Shown here piece by piece: positions 1 through 12,300 of a stretch of 64,000 nucleotides of DNA; the stretch's first letter is position 1, and every line of letters begins with the position of its first letter. Under the pieces are notes generated by a model. That model saw only the letters and a list, made by a program, of their open reading frames with translations, searched no databases and was not told the DNA's origin. The position numbers were made by a program, and so were the translations under genes. This DNA comes from Sanguinoderma infundibulare (lineage: Eukaryota > Basidiomycota > Agaricomycetes > Polyporales > Polyporaceae). The stretch is taken from assembly GCA_032821775.1 (NCBI GenBank), contig JAVLRN010000009.1:682001-746000 (forward strand), given 5' to 3'.

Positions 1-295
1 GAAGCGATGAGGCGGTGAGCGCATCTATCCGAGTCATGAAGTGAAGACACCAGGATTGATTTCAAGAACACAGTACATAGCGACAATCAATGTGCAATAT
101 TAATTTTATGAGAGTTCTCCTAGCACTTGCGATGCGCCTCTTCATTTTAGACTTCAACTTGACGCCACCTTGTTAGACGGCATCTCCTGTCGAGTGATTG
201 AGTTCTATCTGTCAGGTAACACTCTTTCTTGCACAGAGGCCTCCACGTATATAGCTGTCATCCCCTCGACAACAAGCTGTCTCACGGCACCCAGT

Positions 296-2073
296 ATGGC
301 GTCCTCCGCGCTCGTGGGGACAGCTGAATCGTCCTCCACCCTCGTTTTGTCTTTCATATCCATTGGAACCTGGTGTGCACTCTTGTGAGTCGCACCTCCC
401 CTGACCTCGGTGCATGAGGAAACTAACCACATGGCTAGACTGACTGGTCAATCTGCTCAAGAGGCGTACACCTACTTCCGTCGCTATCCAAAGGATGGAC
501 ACGACATGAAGGCTATCGTACGTCACAAGCTATTGTGATAACCTCCGGCCGGCTGATCTACATTTCATCCAGATAATTTCCTTGTTGTGGGCACACCTTG
601 GCCATGTTGATCCGACTTGTTTTAACGCTTCGACTTCAGCATCGTCAACGGGCTGCATACCGGCTATGTAATGCATGTAAAGTATGACGACTTCTACCCG
701 CGCTGGCGATGAGTTAAATCGAGTTTGGGGTCCACTTGCAGCTACGTCAGCATGGTCCAACACAGATCAAGTGCCGACATGATGATCGTTGTCTTGAAAC
801 TTTGGTACGTCAGGTTCTTTCATCATGCGGACAGTGCCGCTCAAGCGCAGCTCAAGGCAGTTTTGGGTCCGTATCTACCGTGATATTCTTTTGACAGATC
901 TGACCTTGCTGTCCTTAGCTTGTCGGAGTAACAGCTGTAAGTATCCATTCGTCCGTATCGCCTTCTTGGCTGACAGATAATGCTCAGTGCTTGACTGTGT
1001 TGATATCGCACTTGTGAGTGGAGTAATACCGATACACGGGTACCACTCAAAAGTGCATCAGTTTCTATGCCAGGCGTGTGTACAAACGTGAGTCATCTAG
1101 CTGGATTATGAACGCCGTGCATGAGTAGCCCGTGTCGTCCCTGTGCAGTCAACTATCGCCGGCACCGCCCAGTGTTCTTCGTGCTTGTCGTGGTGAGTTG
1201 CTGTTTTGTGGTTAAAACCCAGTCAGTGCTGCTGGCTGACCTATGCAAGGGAACCATGCTTTTGGCCGGATTGGGTGAGGATATTATTTGGGGATATCTG
1301 AACTACTGAACGTTGACTCCGCGTGCAGGCCTCGTGATAGGTGACTCGATTAAATACTTTCATCCTGCACCCAGAGCTGATAATTGACCTCAGCTGGATC
1401 TGTCTTCGCGTATGTCGCTTTACATGCGCACTTGAGACATTGCTCACAATATCGTCCCAGGTTCGTGCCCGGGATGGGAGTGATTACTAACCTTGTGGTC
1501 CGTCTTGGTGTTGTCTCACTACAAACACTACATGCCCTGACGAGATTCACCTGATTTAGGTCAATCTAATTTGCATCTTGGGTGTTTCATTCGTTTTGAA
1601 TGTCTTCCTGACATTCCAACTCGTTTTGTACTTGCGGAAGAGCCGCACTGGCTTCAAATGGTCGGTATTCTGGACGGCTATGCCAATGCAAACGCTTCAG
1701 CTACTGATGCGAGCCACCATCAGCATGGACAGCATTCTCAACAAACTAGTCTCGTTCGCCGTAAACACCGGTGCGTCGTAACGGGCTACTCGTGTGCAGG
1801 AGGACTCAATGTAAATATTCAATACTGTCTAGGGCTTCTGACTGGGTATGCGTCTCTCCTTCGGAAATTAATTGGAGGTACTAATCCCATCAAGCCTGCT
1901 GACGCTAGTCTCGATCATCCTCGTAAGTTGGAGTGTCAGCCTTTTTTTAATTCAGCAAGGACTAAGTAATATTGTATTCTCAGCTGATCTGGCCCATGAG
2001 AGAAGGTTTGGCTTGGTACCTCCTGGTGACCGTGTTAGCACCCAGTATGCGACCCTGCCCACTTCTTAACTAG
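296..2073 (+). CDS. DUF6534-type multi-pass membrane protein, exon model partly unresolved
   Basis: No function is known for this family, which is widespread in agaricomycetes. The N-terminus joins exon 296-384 (TM segment ending IGTWCALL) to exon 439-517 (SAQEAYTYFRRYPKD), a typical first loop of the family. Later pieces fit the same fold: CLTVLISHL, then FYARRVYK, then NYRRHRPVFFVLVV (exon about 1149-1192). A TM helix ending LRKSRTGFK follows at about 1560-1660, then MDSILNKLVSFAVNTG and GLLT, the family hallmark, and a last TM exon from 1984 to the TAG at 2071. Borders are GT-AG and in phase at both ends. I could not find a clean exon for the second and third helices (570-1000); the best helix reading there needs a frameshift. 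The gene may be intact with missed splice sites, or decaying. Family assignment is by memory of the motif, not a search. Confidence 0.55.
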
Positions 2074-2962
2074 GTTGCTAACATTCATCCTAATCCTAGT
2101 ACACACAAGCATCGTCTTAGCTGCGTACGTTGATTACGCTGAATACCGCATAAAATTCGTTACCCACTGTCACGTACAGAGTCAACTCTCGTCGGTCGCT
2201 GGTCGACCGTGGTGCTCAAGGCGTTGAACTGCACACTTTCGACCTCGACGTTTCCCCAAGATCGCAGGTTTCTTCGACATTGCAGTGGGCAGAAATGGTG
2301 AGCGTAATTTTCGTAACGGTGTGCGTGCTGGTGCTAACAACCACATGATGTACTAGGAGACTGACGGCTCGATCGATGCCGATGTTTTGCCTGGGGATGC
2401 GCAACGGGAACTTGAGCAAGGTGCCGCACAGAAAAATGTCGAAGCAGACATGCCTCGGTTTAGCTCTCATACAATGTGATCCGATTCCCTGAAGCAAGGC
2501 TTTGGCAACGCGCCTGATGCGGATCAATTCTGAAGAGTCCTCTCTCGAGCGTCCAGAGCATGTACGTCGTTTGGACCTAGTTTGTCATCGAGGTTGTCTT
2601 CGAAATAGAATCATGGAGACCAGTGGCAATGCAACCGGAGGTCCCCAAGCCGAAGTCATTGCCGGACACGTACGGGGACAATCCTCTCTTGGTGAAAACA
2701 ACAGGAGCATATGTTCAGACTTAGTTCAGACAGTAGATGTGTATCTCTTTCCATTGGTGTGTGGTTCGCGAGCATACCGGCCACGTGGCGTGCGGAACAA
2801 CCAATAGCGCCCAAAGTCGAACCTTGAACTCCGCTCCTCAACCACCCGCACGCACTACCTACGTGTAGTTTTGAGTTGTCTAGAGACATCGTACAGGACT
2901 GGGCTAGATAGCACAACGAAATCTGTCCAATTCTCCAACTCTTTTCGCACCTCTTCTGATCA
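2074..2962. other. Intergenic, nothing recognised
   Basis: Only short overlapping open frames without domain signatures, repeats or clear promoter elements are visible. Confidence 0.4.
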
Positions 2963-4551
2963 ATGAGCCTGCAAGATGACCTCTCGGATCAAAATCATGT
3001 TCCGCCGTTCGATACACTATTTCCCAACGTGAGTGGCTCGTCGTGAAAGATAATAACAATTCTTAAATGTGATTCGCAAGGTGCCAGGTGGAAAACTAGA
3101 GGACTTCGAGACCGAGGACGGCTTTACTGTGACTTGGTACGATATGATACCATTCTGGGATGCCTACCGACCGTGGCTGGCCGCGCGAGGTGTCTACCTT
3201 TTCGAGATTCGTCTCTACGGCACAGAGAAACGTTGGGGACCCCCGCCTCCACCGACACATGCAGCAGCTCTCCCATATGCTACATGCGCCGACTGCAAGC
3301 TTCAAACATCTTTCCCATTGACGCCACGTGTGAGTGCAAAAGTTCATGAGACTTTCCCGCGATTGTTCAATACTTTCTATAGGCAAAGATGGCACCTGCA
3401 CGCAATTCATACGGGCAAGATGTCATGTTGAAGCTGACACAGACGAATTCCGCCGAATATCGTATCTATCAAGAATTGTTGTCCTGCAATGAGTTATTCG
3501 GAGACGACTTCCAAGGCGTGCTGCCGCCTGTGGCCATCCTTGACACCCAACACGAATTTTCGTTTATCGTAATGCCAAGGTGAGTTGCCGTGCTTTGTGT
3601 TTTTTTACATTGTCTCACACGGGCGTGAAGGTGGGGTCCATACAACCCACTTAATACGATCGAAACCGTTGATCAAGTCCTTGTATTCATGCGATGTTTG
3701 CTAAAGGTGCGGATGCTGCCAAGGCAGTAATCATTTGCACTGACAAGCCTCTAGGGTTTGGCCTTTCTGCACAGTCTTCGAGTGGCACATCGCGTACGTG
3801 GTGTCTGCTTCCGACCCCTCGACATGATTGACTTATGCCGACGCTGACTAGGACATCGACAATCACAACATCATGGTCAATTGCTACTCCCTCGGCACAT
3901 ACGGAGACAAGTTCGCTCCCGCCCTGCGCGAACATCGGCGGGGCTCCAGTGTCTGGTACTGTCTGTTCGACTTCGATCGATCGGTCCAATTTCCGATGCA
4001 TATGCCAATTGGGAGCTGCCGGCTTCCGGCAGACGCGGTCGGAGTGTCAGCGACACCTTACCAGCCTCCTGATCTTATCAAGGGCGAATATGACTACGAC
4101 CCGTTCGCGTTTGACGTGGCGTGCCTTGGTAATATGTTTCGAGCGAACTTTTTTGTGAGTCGTGACGCGTACAAGGTTGGCAGGATGCGGCTGACAATAT
4201 TGACAGGAAGTCATTCCGGTCATTCCGATGCTAGCTCCGCTTTTCGACCAGATGACAACCCACGTTAAATCGCATCGTCTCAAGGCCGCTGATGCTCTAA
4301 CGTTTCTGGAGGACGCGGCCAGCCAATTACCCACCCAGACACTCGACATGCAGGTACAGTTGAGAGCGGATTGGGCTCCCCTGGATGACCCAACTCTGTA
4401 TTGGTCCAAGTTGCCTCCACATTTCAGCACGACATGGAGAGTGTACCGGACGCCACCGCTTTCACGACTTGACCGCCTGTTGTATTTTGTCACTCAGCAC
4501 GAGATTGGTTGGCATGCCCTCCACCTGTTGCGTCGCACATTGCGTATCTAG
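2963..4551 (+). CDS. Protein-kinase-like protein with altered catalytic motifs
   Basis: Seven exons (2963-3028, 3081-3329, 3383-3579, 3631-3706, 3755-3793, 3852-4154, 4207-4551) join in frame to 424 residues. The product resembles the kinase-like proteins expanded in mushroom genomes. Visible kinase landmarks are the beta-3 lysine in DVMLKL (Lys122), a Glu-containing helix (AEYRIYQELL), the hinge-like FIVMPRWGPY, and the catalytic loop VAHRDIDNHNIM (His208-Arg209-Asp210). The loop has Asp212 where active kinases usually carry Lys. The metal-binding DFG is DFD (Asp249-Phe250-Asp251). The start at 2963 was chosen because it opens the first exon in phase with a canonical GTGAGT donor. There is no signal peptide. 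It could be a divergent active kinase or a pseudokinase; substrate and role cannot be read from sequence. Confidence 0.8.
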
Positions 4552-5661
4552 AATATGACCTGCGCAGGATCTGTAACCCAGATTCGCGTAATTGACACCT
4601 CCGAGCTGAGCGACCCATTCGTGAGAGAGCTCCCCGTCCGAGCTCCACAGGATGGTGGTTGAATCGCTGGACCCAGTTGCGATCCATTAGGCATCTTAGA
4701 ACATCAAACGCCCATCATATCGCAGAAACCCCATCCGGAAACAGCGCAAGGCCGGTTCCAGACCCACACGCATGTCCTAGTCAAGGATCCTCACCACTCC
4801 CACAGGGTCCGGATTTGGCCTCCTCATGACTCGGCCCTGAGCGCGCGATGTACCCTTTACCGAGGTACCATCCAGAAGCTCGGTCATGAGGAGGCTCAAT
4901 TCCCAGTATCCCAGTATCCTGCTTCTCTGGGATACTAGGGAATCCAATCGCGATGCACTGTGTGGACCCCATCGATGGGGTGTACTTGGGTTTCCCTCGA
5001 GGTCCTATCTCTGGGCATATAAAAGCTACGCCTCTGCTCCGAATCCTCCGAGACGTCCTGTTCGTGTCTAACCGTTCTTCTGCTCTTTCTTGGGCCATAG
5101 CTCTATCTCACAATGAATATTGCCCAAGGCACTGGCCAACCACGTGCTATGCCTCCCGCGAACCGATCTCCAGGCATTAATGCACGCCTGCATTCGCAGT
5201 GACCGGAGATCTCGGTCAATGTACGTCGTTAGCTGCTCTTCGTGTATGATTGTCGGTTCGCTCATGTCACGTCCTAGCCGTGGTCGCTCAGACCCGATTG
5301 CGATGTTGTGTAGTAAGTCCTATGTCTCTACCCCATATACGTAGGTGATTGATATATTGTATTTATTCCACAAGGTGGTCAGGAAATTGTGAGCCCTAAG
5401 TCAGCCGCTGTTTGCTTCTGCCGTGCGTGTTCGGTTCGGCGAGCCGCAAACCGCAGCGACTGCCTTAAGAGGCCATACGCTCGTCACATCGTCAGCCTCA
5501 AGGTCGCCGCACATGTGAAGGGCCGGCAACCAAGAATATCTCGCCCAGAGCGACGACGTCAGCCTCGGGCCCGACGAGGGGTATAAGACCCCGTCCAGGA
5601 CGCCTACCGCGCCTCACCTCACACCACCAGCAGCTCGCGTGCGCATTCCCTCTCGCCCGCT
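4552..5661. other. Gene-poor stretch with orphan TATA box
   Basis: No convincing gene. A good TATA box lies at 5018-5024, and an ATG at 5113 opens a 29-codon frame that stops at a TGA. Several donor- and acceptor-like sites follow, but no splice combination gave a product I could recognise. Confidence 0.4.
5018..5024 (+). promoter_or_regulatory. TATA box (TATAAAA), target gene unclear
   Basis: A perfect TATA consensus about 90 bases before the first downstream ATG (5113). The downstream frame is very short, so the promoter may serve an unrecognised small gene or be fortuitous. Confidence 0.4.
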
Positions 5662-6085
5662 ATGAAGCGCTACTTCTTCCATCCTACTCGTCCTCCAGAC
5701 ACCCTCATCTCGGGCTCGGACCGTGGCTCGCGCCTCCACGGTCCATATGCCCTGCGGCGCATCCGCCGCCGCCCTTGGCGGCACCATCACCAACGACGTC
5801 CACCTCCGCGCGTCCGCAAGGTCCTCAAGACTCAAGAGCGCCCGACTCGAGGTCTGGGCCGCCTCTCGAGGTGAGCTCGTGCATGCGAACGATTCCAAAG
5901 CTCTGGCTCCTGACGACGGCTGCTGCAGAACCTGCGTCGTCGCCCCCAGCTTCGTCGCCCTGTGCGCGTGCCTTCGGGTGCGGTCGACGGGAAACGAAGC
6001 TCCCTTTCGTGCTCGCGCGCCTTCGGCTGCAGCGAGCGGGGAGGGATTGGTGGTCAATGGCGTAGTCGCCATGGGTTGCTGGTGA
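5662..6085 (+). CDS. Candidate orphan basic protein, two exons
   Basis: Weak candidate. A TATA-like motif (TATAAG, 5582-5587) lies 75 bases before an ATG at 5662. Exon 5662-5870 ends at GTGAGC and joins CTGCAG-bounded exon 5929-6085 in phase, giving 121 residues. The N-terminal half is rich in Arg, Pro and His (for example RRIRRRPWRHHHQRRPPPR). No domain is recognised. GC-rich stretches here keep several frames open on both strands, so the open frame is poor evidence by itself; the promoter and the intron borders are the only real support. Confidence 0.27.
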
Positions 6086-6239
6086 TCGGGGCGGAATATT
6101 TCTTTTCTGTACTATCTCTCTGGTATCTCGTTCCATCATCTTCCTATGTATCCCTCTCTCGTCATAAATCATAAAACCCTTGCTGTCATCCAGCACTCGT
6201 AACATTGTCGTTTGGAGGCTCGTGAAGCTCAAGTCGGGC

Positions 6240-6487
6240 ATGAACGCCGAATTCCCTGCTGGAACTATCGTTGCTCTGTCGAACGAACTCTTCGCCGAGT
6301 ACAGTACTCCAACCAAGGTATCTCAAATCTGCTAGTGGTTTCCGACCTGTACGCTGATATCTCACATATTTCCCAGTATCCCGGACAAGAGTCGGCCAAC
6401 TTGGATGCGAGTACTCGAGGGCAGGTCTACAAGTGGCGTGAGGTCACGGCCACGGAGTACCACCCTTCCCTTGGAGGCGGCCAATGA
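6240..6487 (+). CDS. Small hypothetical protein, 62 residues, two exons
   Basis: ATG at 6240, exon 6240-6317, intron 6318-6376 (GTATCT...CCCAG), exon 6377-6487 ending TGA. The join is in phase and the product begins MNAEFPAGTIVALSNELFAE and ends YHPSLGGGQ. It is soluble, has no signal peptide or TM segment, and has ordinary composition rather than a GC artefact. I do not recognise the family. Short intron-containing genes like this are easily missed by annotation pipelines. Confidence 0.5.
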
Positions 6488-7394
6488 ATCATCTGACAAG
6501 ACACTGTGTCATTTGCGATGATCAGGTATTGTCCATGTTCCGGGAACTTCAACTCTGTGGTATAAGTCCCGGACTCTCTGGGAGGGACTCGGAGCATAAC
6601 CTACACACAGGAGTGGACAGGCAACTTGAATCAGCATTGCGTAACACGACGATCAAAACTTGTGGGGAGGCTTACCAACTCTCCGTCTACCCAGGGACCT
6701 CCACCTTCCTTCGGACGACCGGTAACTGGATTCACGAGATGCTTGTGCGGGATCGAGAACGTCTGGTCATCGCGCTGGCATCCTTTATACATTGAAGGCC
6801 ACATCGTTGCCTTGGTTGGTCTCGACGTTGGCTAGCCAACTCCTTCATCAGGACGTTGCTCGTTTACCTCCAAGCTGCCGCTAAGACGTCGGTTTACGGC
6901 GAAGGATCGAGGACGTTCATCCAGCGTTCATGCCAGGGACACACGACGTCCGTCTGTTGCGCCGTCTTTTCCACAGTTGAAATAATCGCAATTCCCATGC
7001 ATACTTCCAAGGTCCCCAAATAAGATTATTCCTCCCTCCGTCATGATCATGCAGGGGGGATTAAATTGCGTTCACCACACAAACGGGATCCACGCTTACA
7101 GTTTGTTCTGTTACATACTGCCAGTGGCGATTCCCAGTACCTTATAGAGACGCGGACATGAAGTAAGGTCGGCATCTGGTCACTTCAGACGCTCGATGGC
7201 ACTCACCAGTCAATGAGAGCATATGAATCTGCGGGAGCTCCAATTATTGATAGCTTGTTTTCCGCACGCCTAAGCAAGTCAATGCATCTTGAGTGGCCGA
7301 GTCTAAGCGCCAGGATCACGTGCGGAGAGATGATAGTAAATGGCGGCGGAAGAAAAGCAGAGAGTGTTATTCATCCTCTCGGACTGCAATCATC
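6488..7394. other. Intergenic, nothing recognised
   Basis: No domain, repeat or clear promoter element. The last part holds the REI1 upstream region, without a TATA box that I can see. Confidence 0.4.
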
Positions 7395-8973
7395 ATGGCG
7401 GACGTCCTGGTCGCTCAGCCCGCTCCTCAGGGAAATATCTACACTTGCATATCATGCACTATCGCGTTCCACACGGCGCAAGATCAGAGTCAGTGCCTTT
7501 TCACGTCTACACCCTCAACGACCCGCTCATTGTTTTTCGCAGGGGAGCACTACCGCTCCGATCACCACAGATACAACATGAAGCGGCGGGTGGCAGGCCT
7601 GCCCCCCATCAGCGTTGTCATGTTCAATGAGAAAGTCCTGGAGAGGAGGGCTGAGACTGCGATCATGACGTCTCCAAAGGGCTCGACCTGCGAGGCCTGT
7701 GGGTGAGTACTTTGAGTAGTGTCTCCTTATGAAGGTTATTTATGTTTGCTGCAGCAAGAGTTATACCACGGAGAACGCATATCGGTCCCATCTCAACTCC
7801 AAAAAGCACAAGGAGAACGAGCTCCGTGCCGCAGCAAAGGCAGCCGCCTCCGCCGAAGCGACACCTACGCCCGCAGAGACACCTGCCGCTCCCGAAGCAG
7901 GTCCTTCTTCGCAACCGATTGCGTCCGTGGCAAGCGAAGGGCCGGGCGTAGAGACGGCCACGACCCAACTCCAGGGCACATCCCTCCGCGTGGACGAAGA
8001 CGCGACCGAGGACGAGATCAACCAGACGATCGACGAGAAGATCGCCGCCGCCCGCGCCCGCCTCTCCCCTACCCAGTGCCTGTTCTGCACGTCCGCGGCC
8101 CCGCCCTCGGCAGCGACGCTCGAGGAGAACCTGACGCACATGTCCCTCGCCCACTCGTTCTTCGTCCCCGACGCCGAGTACCTCGTCGACCTCCCCGGGC
8201 TCCTCACCTACCTCGGCGAGAAGGTCGCGGTGGGCAACGCGTGCGTGTACTGCCATGCCGAGTTCCGCACGCTCGACGCCGTCCGGAAGCACATGCGCGA
8301 CAAGGGCCACTGCAAGCTCGCGTACGACTCCGACGCCGACCGGCTCGAGCTCTCGGACTACTACGACTTCTCGGCATCGTACCCCGACGCGGAGGACCGC
8401 AGGGCGCGCAAAGCGGCGCGCGCGGCGAGGCGGGCCGCCAAGGAGAAGGCAAAGGCCGAGGCGGAGCAGAATGAAGGGTGGGAGGATGTCGAGGACGAGG
8501 ACGAGGACGAGGATGGCGAGGTGGACGAGATCGTAGAGGAGGAGGCCTCGGAGGAGAGCGACGACGAATCTGACGAGGACGAGCTCCCGGACGGCCAGGT
8601 CACGTATGGCGACTCGAGCTACGAGCTAGTCCTCCCGTCAGGCGCACGGATAGGCCATCGCAGCCTGCGGCGGTATTATGCGCAGTCGTTCCCCGGCGCA
8701 CCGAGAGGCGGCAAGACGGAGGACCCCAACTCCGGTGCTGCACTCGTCCGCCGACTCCTCGCGGACAGGAACGCCGCCCTCGTGCCTAGGCGAGGCGGAT
8801 TTGGCGCGTATGGCCGTGGGACGGACGTCGTGAAGGCGAGGAATCCTGGGGAGGCGCGGGAGGCGGGAAGGCATGTGCGCGAGTTCCGCGACCAGCGCCG
8901 CAGAGAGGAGTTCAAGACCAAGGTCGGCTTCATTGCCAACTCGCAGAAGCACTTCCGCGCGCAGATCCTGTAG
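7395..8973 (+). CDS. REI1: 60S cytosolic pre-ribosome zinc-finger factor REI1
   Basis: Three exons (7395-7488, 7543-7702, 7755-8973) give 490 residues. REI1 acts in the cytoplasm in late maturation of the large ribosomal subunit, helping release and recycle the Arx1 export factor. Four C2H2-type fingers are visible in order: YTCISC...HYRSDHHRYN near residue 18, STCEACGKSYTTENAYRSHL near 79, QCLFCTSA...THMSLAH near 190, and NACVYCHAEF...KHMRDKGH near 240. Between the second and third fingers is a low-complexity Ala/Pro linker, and after the fourth a long acidic run (about residues 340-378). The conserved C-terminal tail contains GFGAYGRGTD and ends FIANSQKHFRAQIL. It is longer than the yeast protein mainly because of the linkers. 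The paralogue REH1 is the alternative name in yeast; one copy is expected here. Confidence 0.92.
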
Positions 8974-9365
8974 ACTCACCTGCACCGTTTTCCAATGCAT
9001 GGTGTAGCCCTCGACTGTACGACCTCTCGCACATCCATGTCCCATGTCACGAAGCCGCTGCGTATATTATTCCTCTTGTACGTACTGTATGCATACAACC
9101 AACACGGGAACCAAAGACTAGGAAAACATTAGACCCGCATCATCCAACCACGCGCTGGCGCAGTACGAAGGGAAAAAAAAGTCTGATAAAGTGAGATGAT
9201 AAACGTGAGCGAGCGACCTCAAGGTCGGTCTTGTCATGGGCATGCATGGGGTATCAAAATCCACGGGCATTATTAACCAAACGATGCGACGAAAGCAAAG
9301 AGTCTCGTTTGCGGGTCCGGGGGAACGGTTCGGAGTTCGAGAAAACGGTTCGTGAGGCGAATAGT
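8974..9365. other. Convergent 3' flank of REI1 and RAX2
   Basis: The two genes run towards each other. The space holds their 3' untranslated regions. I see no further gene. Confidence 0.5.
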
Positions 9366-12300
9366 TTAGTACACGTATGCTGCAGGCACGACACCTTCCA
9401 GTCCCGTCCGGGCATCTCGTGCGTACCACCATCTGCAGGAGCGTCTCCAGTCAGTCAGTTTAAGTGCGCGCGTACGAGACGAAGTGAGGCACGTACGCAG
9501 CGTCTCTATCGTCTAGAATCTCGAGCTCCTGGCCCGTTCTAAGCGCAAGCTCGCCCTCGCCCTTGGCGTCGAACGAGTACCGCGCGTACGCCGGCCTGGT
9601 CGGCTCCTCGCCGTCGAGCACGCCGCCGACGAGCGCGTCCGAGGGCGTCTCCGCACGCATGTAGTTGCTCGCGTCGGGGCCGTTGAACGGATCTTCGGCC
9701 GCGGCCGCGGCGCCGGTTGCGGCGGCGAGGCCCGCCTCCTTCTCCGCGTTGGGCCCGAAGGGGCTCTGGAGGATCGCGGAGCGCGTGGCGGCGTTGATGT
9801 GTTCGAGGAGCGAGGACGGGCGGTGGGTCGAGTCGTCGTCGACGTCAAAGTCCTCGTGGTGGATCGCGCCGACCTTGTCGTCGCGGCGCGCGAAGAGCGT
9901 CCAGAGGATCTCGATCAGCGCGAGGAGGAAGACGATGCCGGCGGCGATGGCGATCGAGATGAGGATGACGACACCGGTCGCCAGGAAGTCTGTCGTGTCA
10001 TGCGTGTCAGTAGAGTTGACGTTACCATTCCTACGGCAGCTGGGGAAGAGGTACTTACGCTGTTGGTCAAAGCTGAAGGTCGTGAACGAGTGGAACAAGC
10101 CAGCGACAGAGCCAGATGTGCCCGATTGGGACGTCGAGACAATGTAGGGCACGAATGTGGCGCCATCAAAGAGAGCAGACGAAGCGTTGCCGAACGACGA
10201 GACCGACAGCGAACCAGAAATCATCAAGACGCGGTCCGGCTCAATAACACCGTTGCTCGCATGCGTATTCTGCAGGGGCACCATGGTCAACTGCGAGACC
10301 TCAGTCGTGTTCTCGAAGGTGGAGCCTGGGCGAATATTAGTCATTGCTTGATGCAAGGAGACGTGGGCCAGGGACACTCACCAACAGTGTTCCAGTTCTT
10401 GCCATCCCAGTAGTACAAGAAAGAAGACGAGCCATCATTGGAGCTGGGAACGACATCAGAATGAAGAGACAGATTGGACCTTCGAAAGACTACTCACCGG
10501 CCAGCTGCGAAGATGCTACTCTTGTTGCCGTTGTTGATTTCGACGGCGGTGACGGGGCCAGGGAGGATGCTGGCGTCTCCCACAGACGTCCAAGTGCCGT
10601 TCGCAAGCTCGTACGAGGCCACATTCGCGTTCGTGCTGTCGGCGAGAGCGACCGAGCCGGCAGCAATAAGGGAATCGCTCTGTAAACCACGTCGTCAGCC
10701 GCTTCAAGGATTCAAAACAAAAGCATGAGACGATGGGACTCACTCCAGCATAGACCACCGCGGAGACCTCACCCTGGATACCGCTCCCCAGCGCGGTCCA
10801 CTGGCTGGTAGTTGTGTCGAGGGAGCAGATCGCACGGCACGCCGTCGAGCCAGCCTGCGCAAAAGAGCCCGCGACGATCACAGTGTGGTCGTTGGCCGGG
10901 GAGTTCGTGATCGAGCGGACGAGCACGCTCGAGCCGGAGGCGGCCTGAAGCGAATCGACGCCGCCTTGGGACCAACGCTGGTTCGTGAGGTCGTAGATCG
11001 CGAAACCGTTCGCCTGGACGCCCTGGATCGTGAACTCGCCACCGACGTAGAGTGTGTTGCCCTTGACGAGCAGGCTACGAACCGTGCCGTTGGGCTGGTT
11101 GCCCTTGAGTGCGGTCACGGTCTTGCTGTCGCTATCATAGACCGCGATGTTCTCGGCAGACACGCCTCCGGCGGTGTAGGAGAAGTTGCCACCAATGACC
11201 ACAACTTCTTTCGAAGTACTGCTATTCGTCCAGAATGCACCCGCAAGGACGGCGGGAGCTGGGGCTGGAGCCGCGCTGGGAAGGGGTATCACGGCGGCAC
11301 TCTGGGTCTGGCGCTTGAACATGGCAAGAACGTTGAGATTGGGGATCCAGCTCGTGACCGAACGACGGTCCGGGGAGCGACGGGTGACGGTTGCAGTAGA
11401 GTTGGCCAGGGTCGCGTCGAACTGAACGCCAAGGGGGGTAACCTCGGGTTGGCCGCCCTGACCGTTCTGCACCATCACGAAACCGGATGCGCCGAACTTC
11501 AGCGAGGTAGTCACCTTTCCGGCAACAAACTGCGGGTTTGTCGACGTGCCGTTGCCGACGAAAGTCATGGATCCGATGAGGAACCCGCCGCTGTTGACCC
11601 AGCTGCTAGTCGCGATGTTCCATGCAGCGAACCCACCGGCGTTTTCACCAGTGGTACTGCCGCTCGAGGTAAGGAGCTGGGTGAAGTTACCCGAGATGAG
11701 GATTTGGTTGTTCCCGATATCGAGCGAAGTGACCGCGCCATTCACGCCGCCCTCGAGGGCTGACCACGTGTTGCCTGAGATGGAATAGATCGCGACACCC
11801 TTCAGTGCGCCGTTCGAGGCCTGCGCGGTGTCGAGGAAGGAACCTCCGATGTAGAGGTTGTCCCCATCGACGACCAGAGACGTGACAGCGCCGTTCAAAC
11901 CGTTGTTCGAAAGCGTCGCCAAAGCGCCGTTCTTGAACACAACGATGTTCGAAGCACCATTCGCAGAGCCGGAAGTCAACGAGAACTTCCCGCCGAGGAA
12001 GATGGCACCAGAAGGGTGCTGTGCGACGGCGGCCACAACATCAGTGGTGGACGCCACCGAATCTACTCCTCCAAGGGCAGAGAAGAGATCAAACCCAACG
12101 CTGTCCAAACCAGTGATTGCGGTCGTCGGAATTGCGGTAAGGGCGGAGGATGATATGGTGCTGCTCAGCGGCCACTCGAGGAAACCGAACCCTCTCTGGG
12201 AGATGGACGTGGTGTTCGTGCCGGAGGATGAGTTAGAGGATGTCGCGTTCGCACTCGTCAGAACAAGTTGCACGCGGTCGGCAACAAGCTCGTATTGGCC

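Noticed and set aside
5614..6072. 152-codon open frame on the minus strand
   Set aside because: Composition is Ala/Arg-rich and looks like a GC-driven shadow; no introns, domain or promoter support it.
7663..8310. 215-codon minus-strand frame opposite REI1
   Set aside because: Antisense shadow of the GC-rich REI1 coding sequence.
9460..9497. RAX2 ending at the stop at 9460
   Set aside because: That end truncates an SH3 domain in mid-strand, while a GTACGT donor at 9496 and a CTGCAG acceptor at 9433 restore the full domain in phase.
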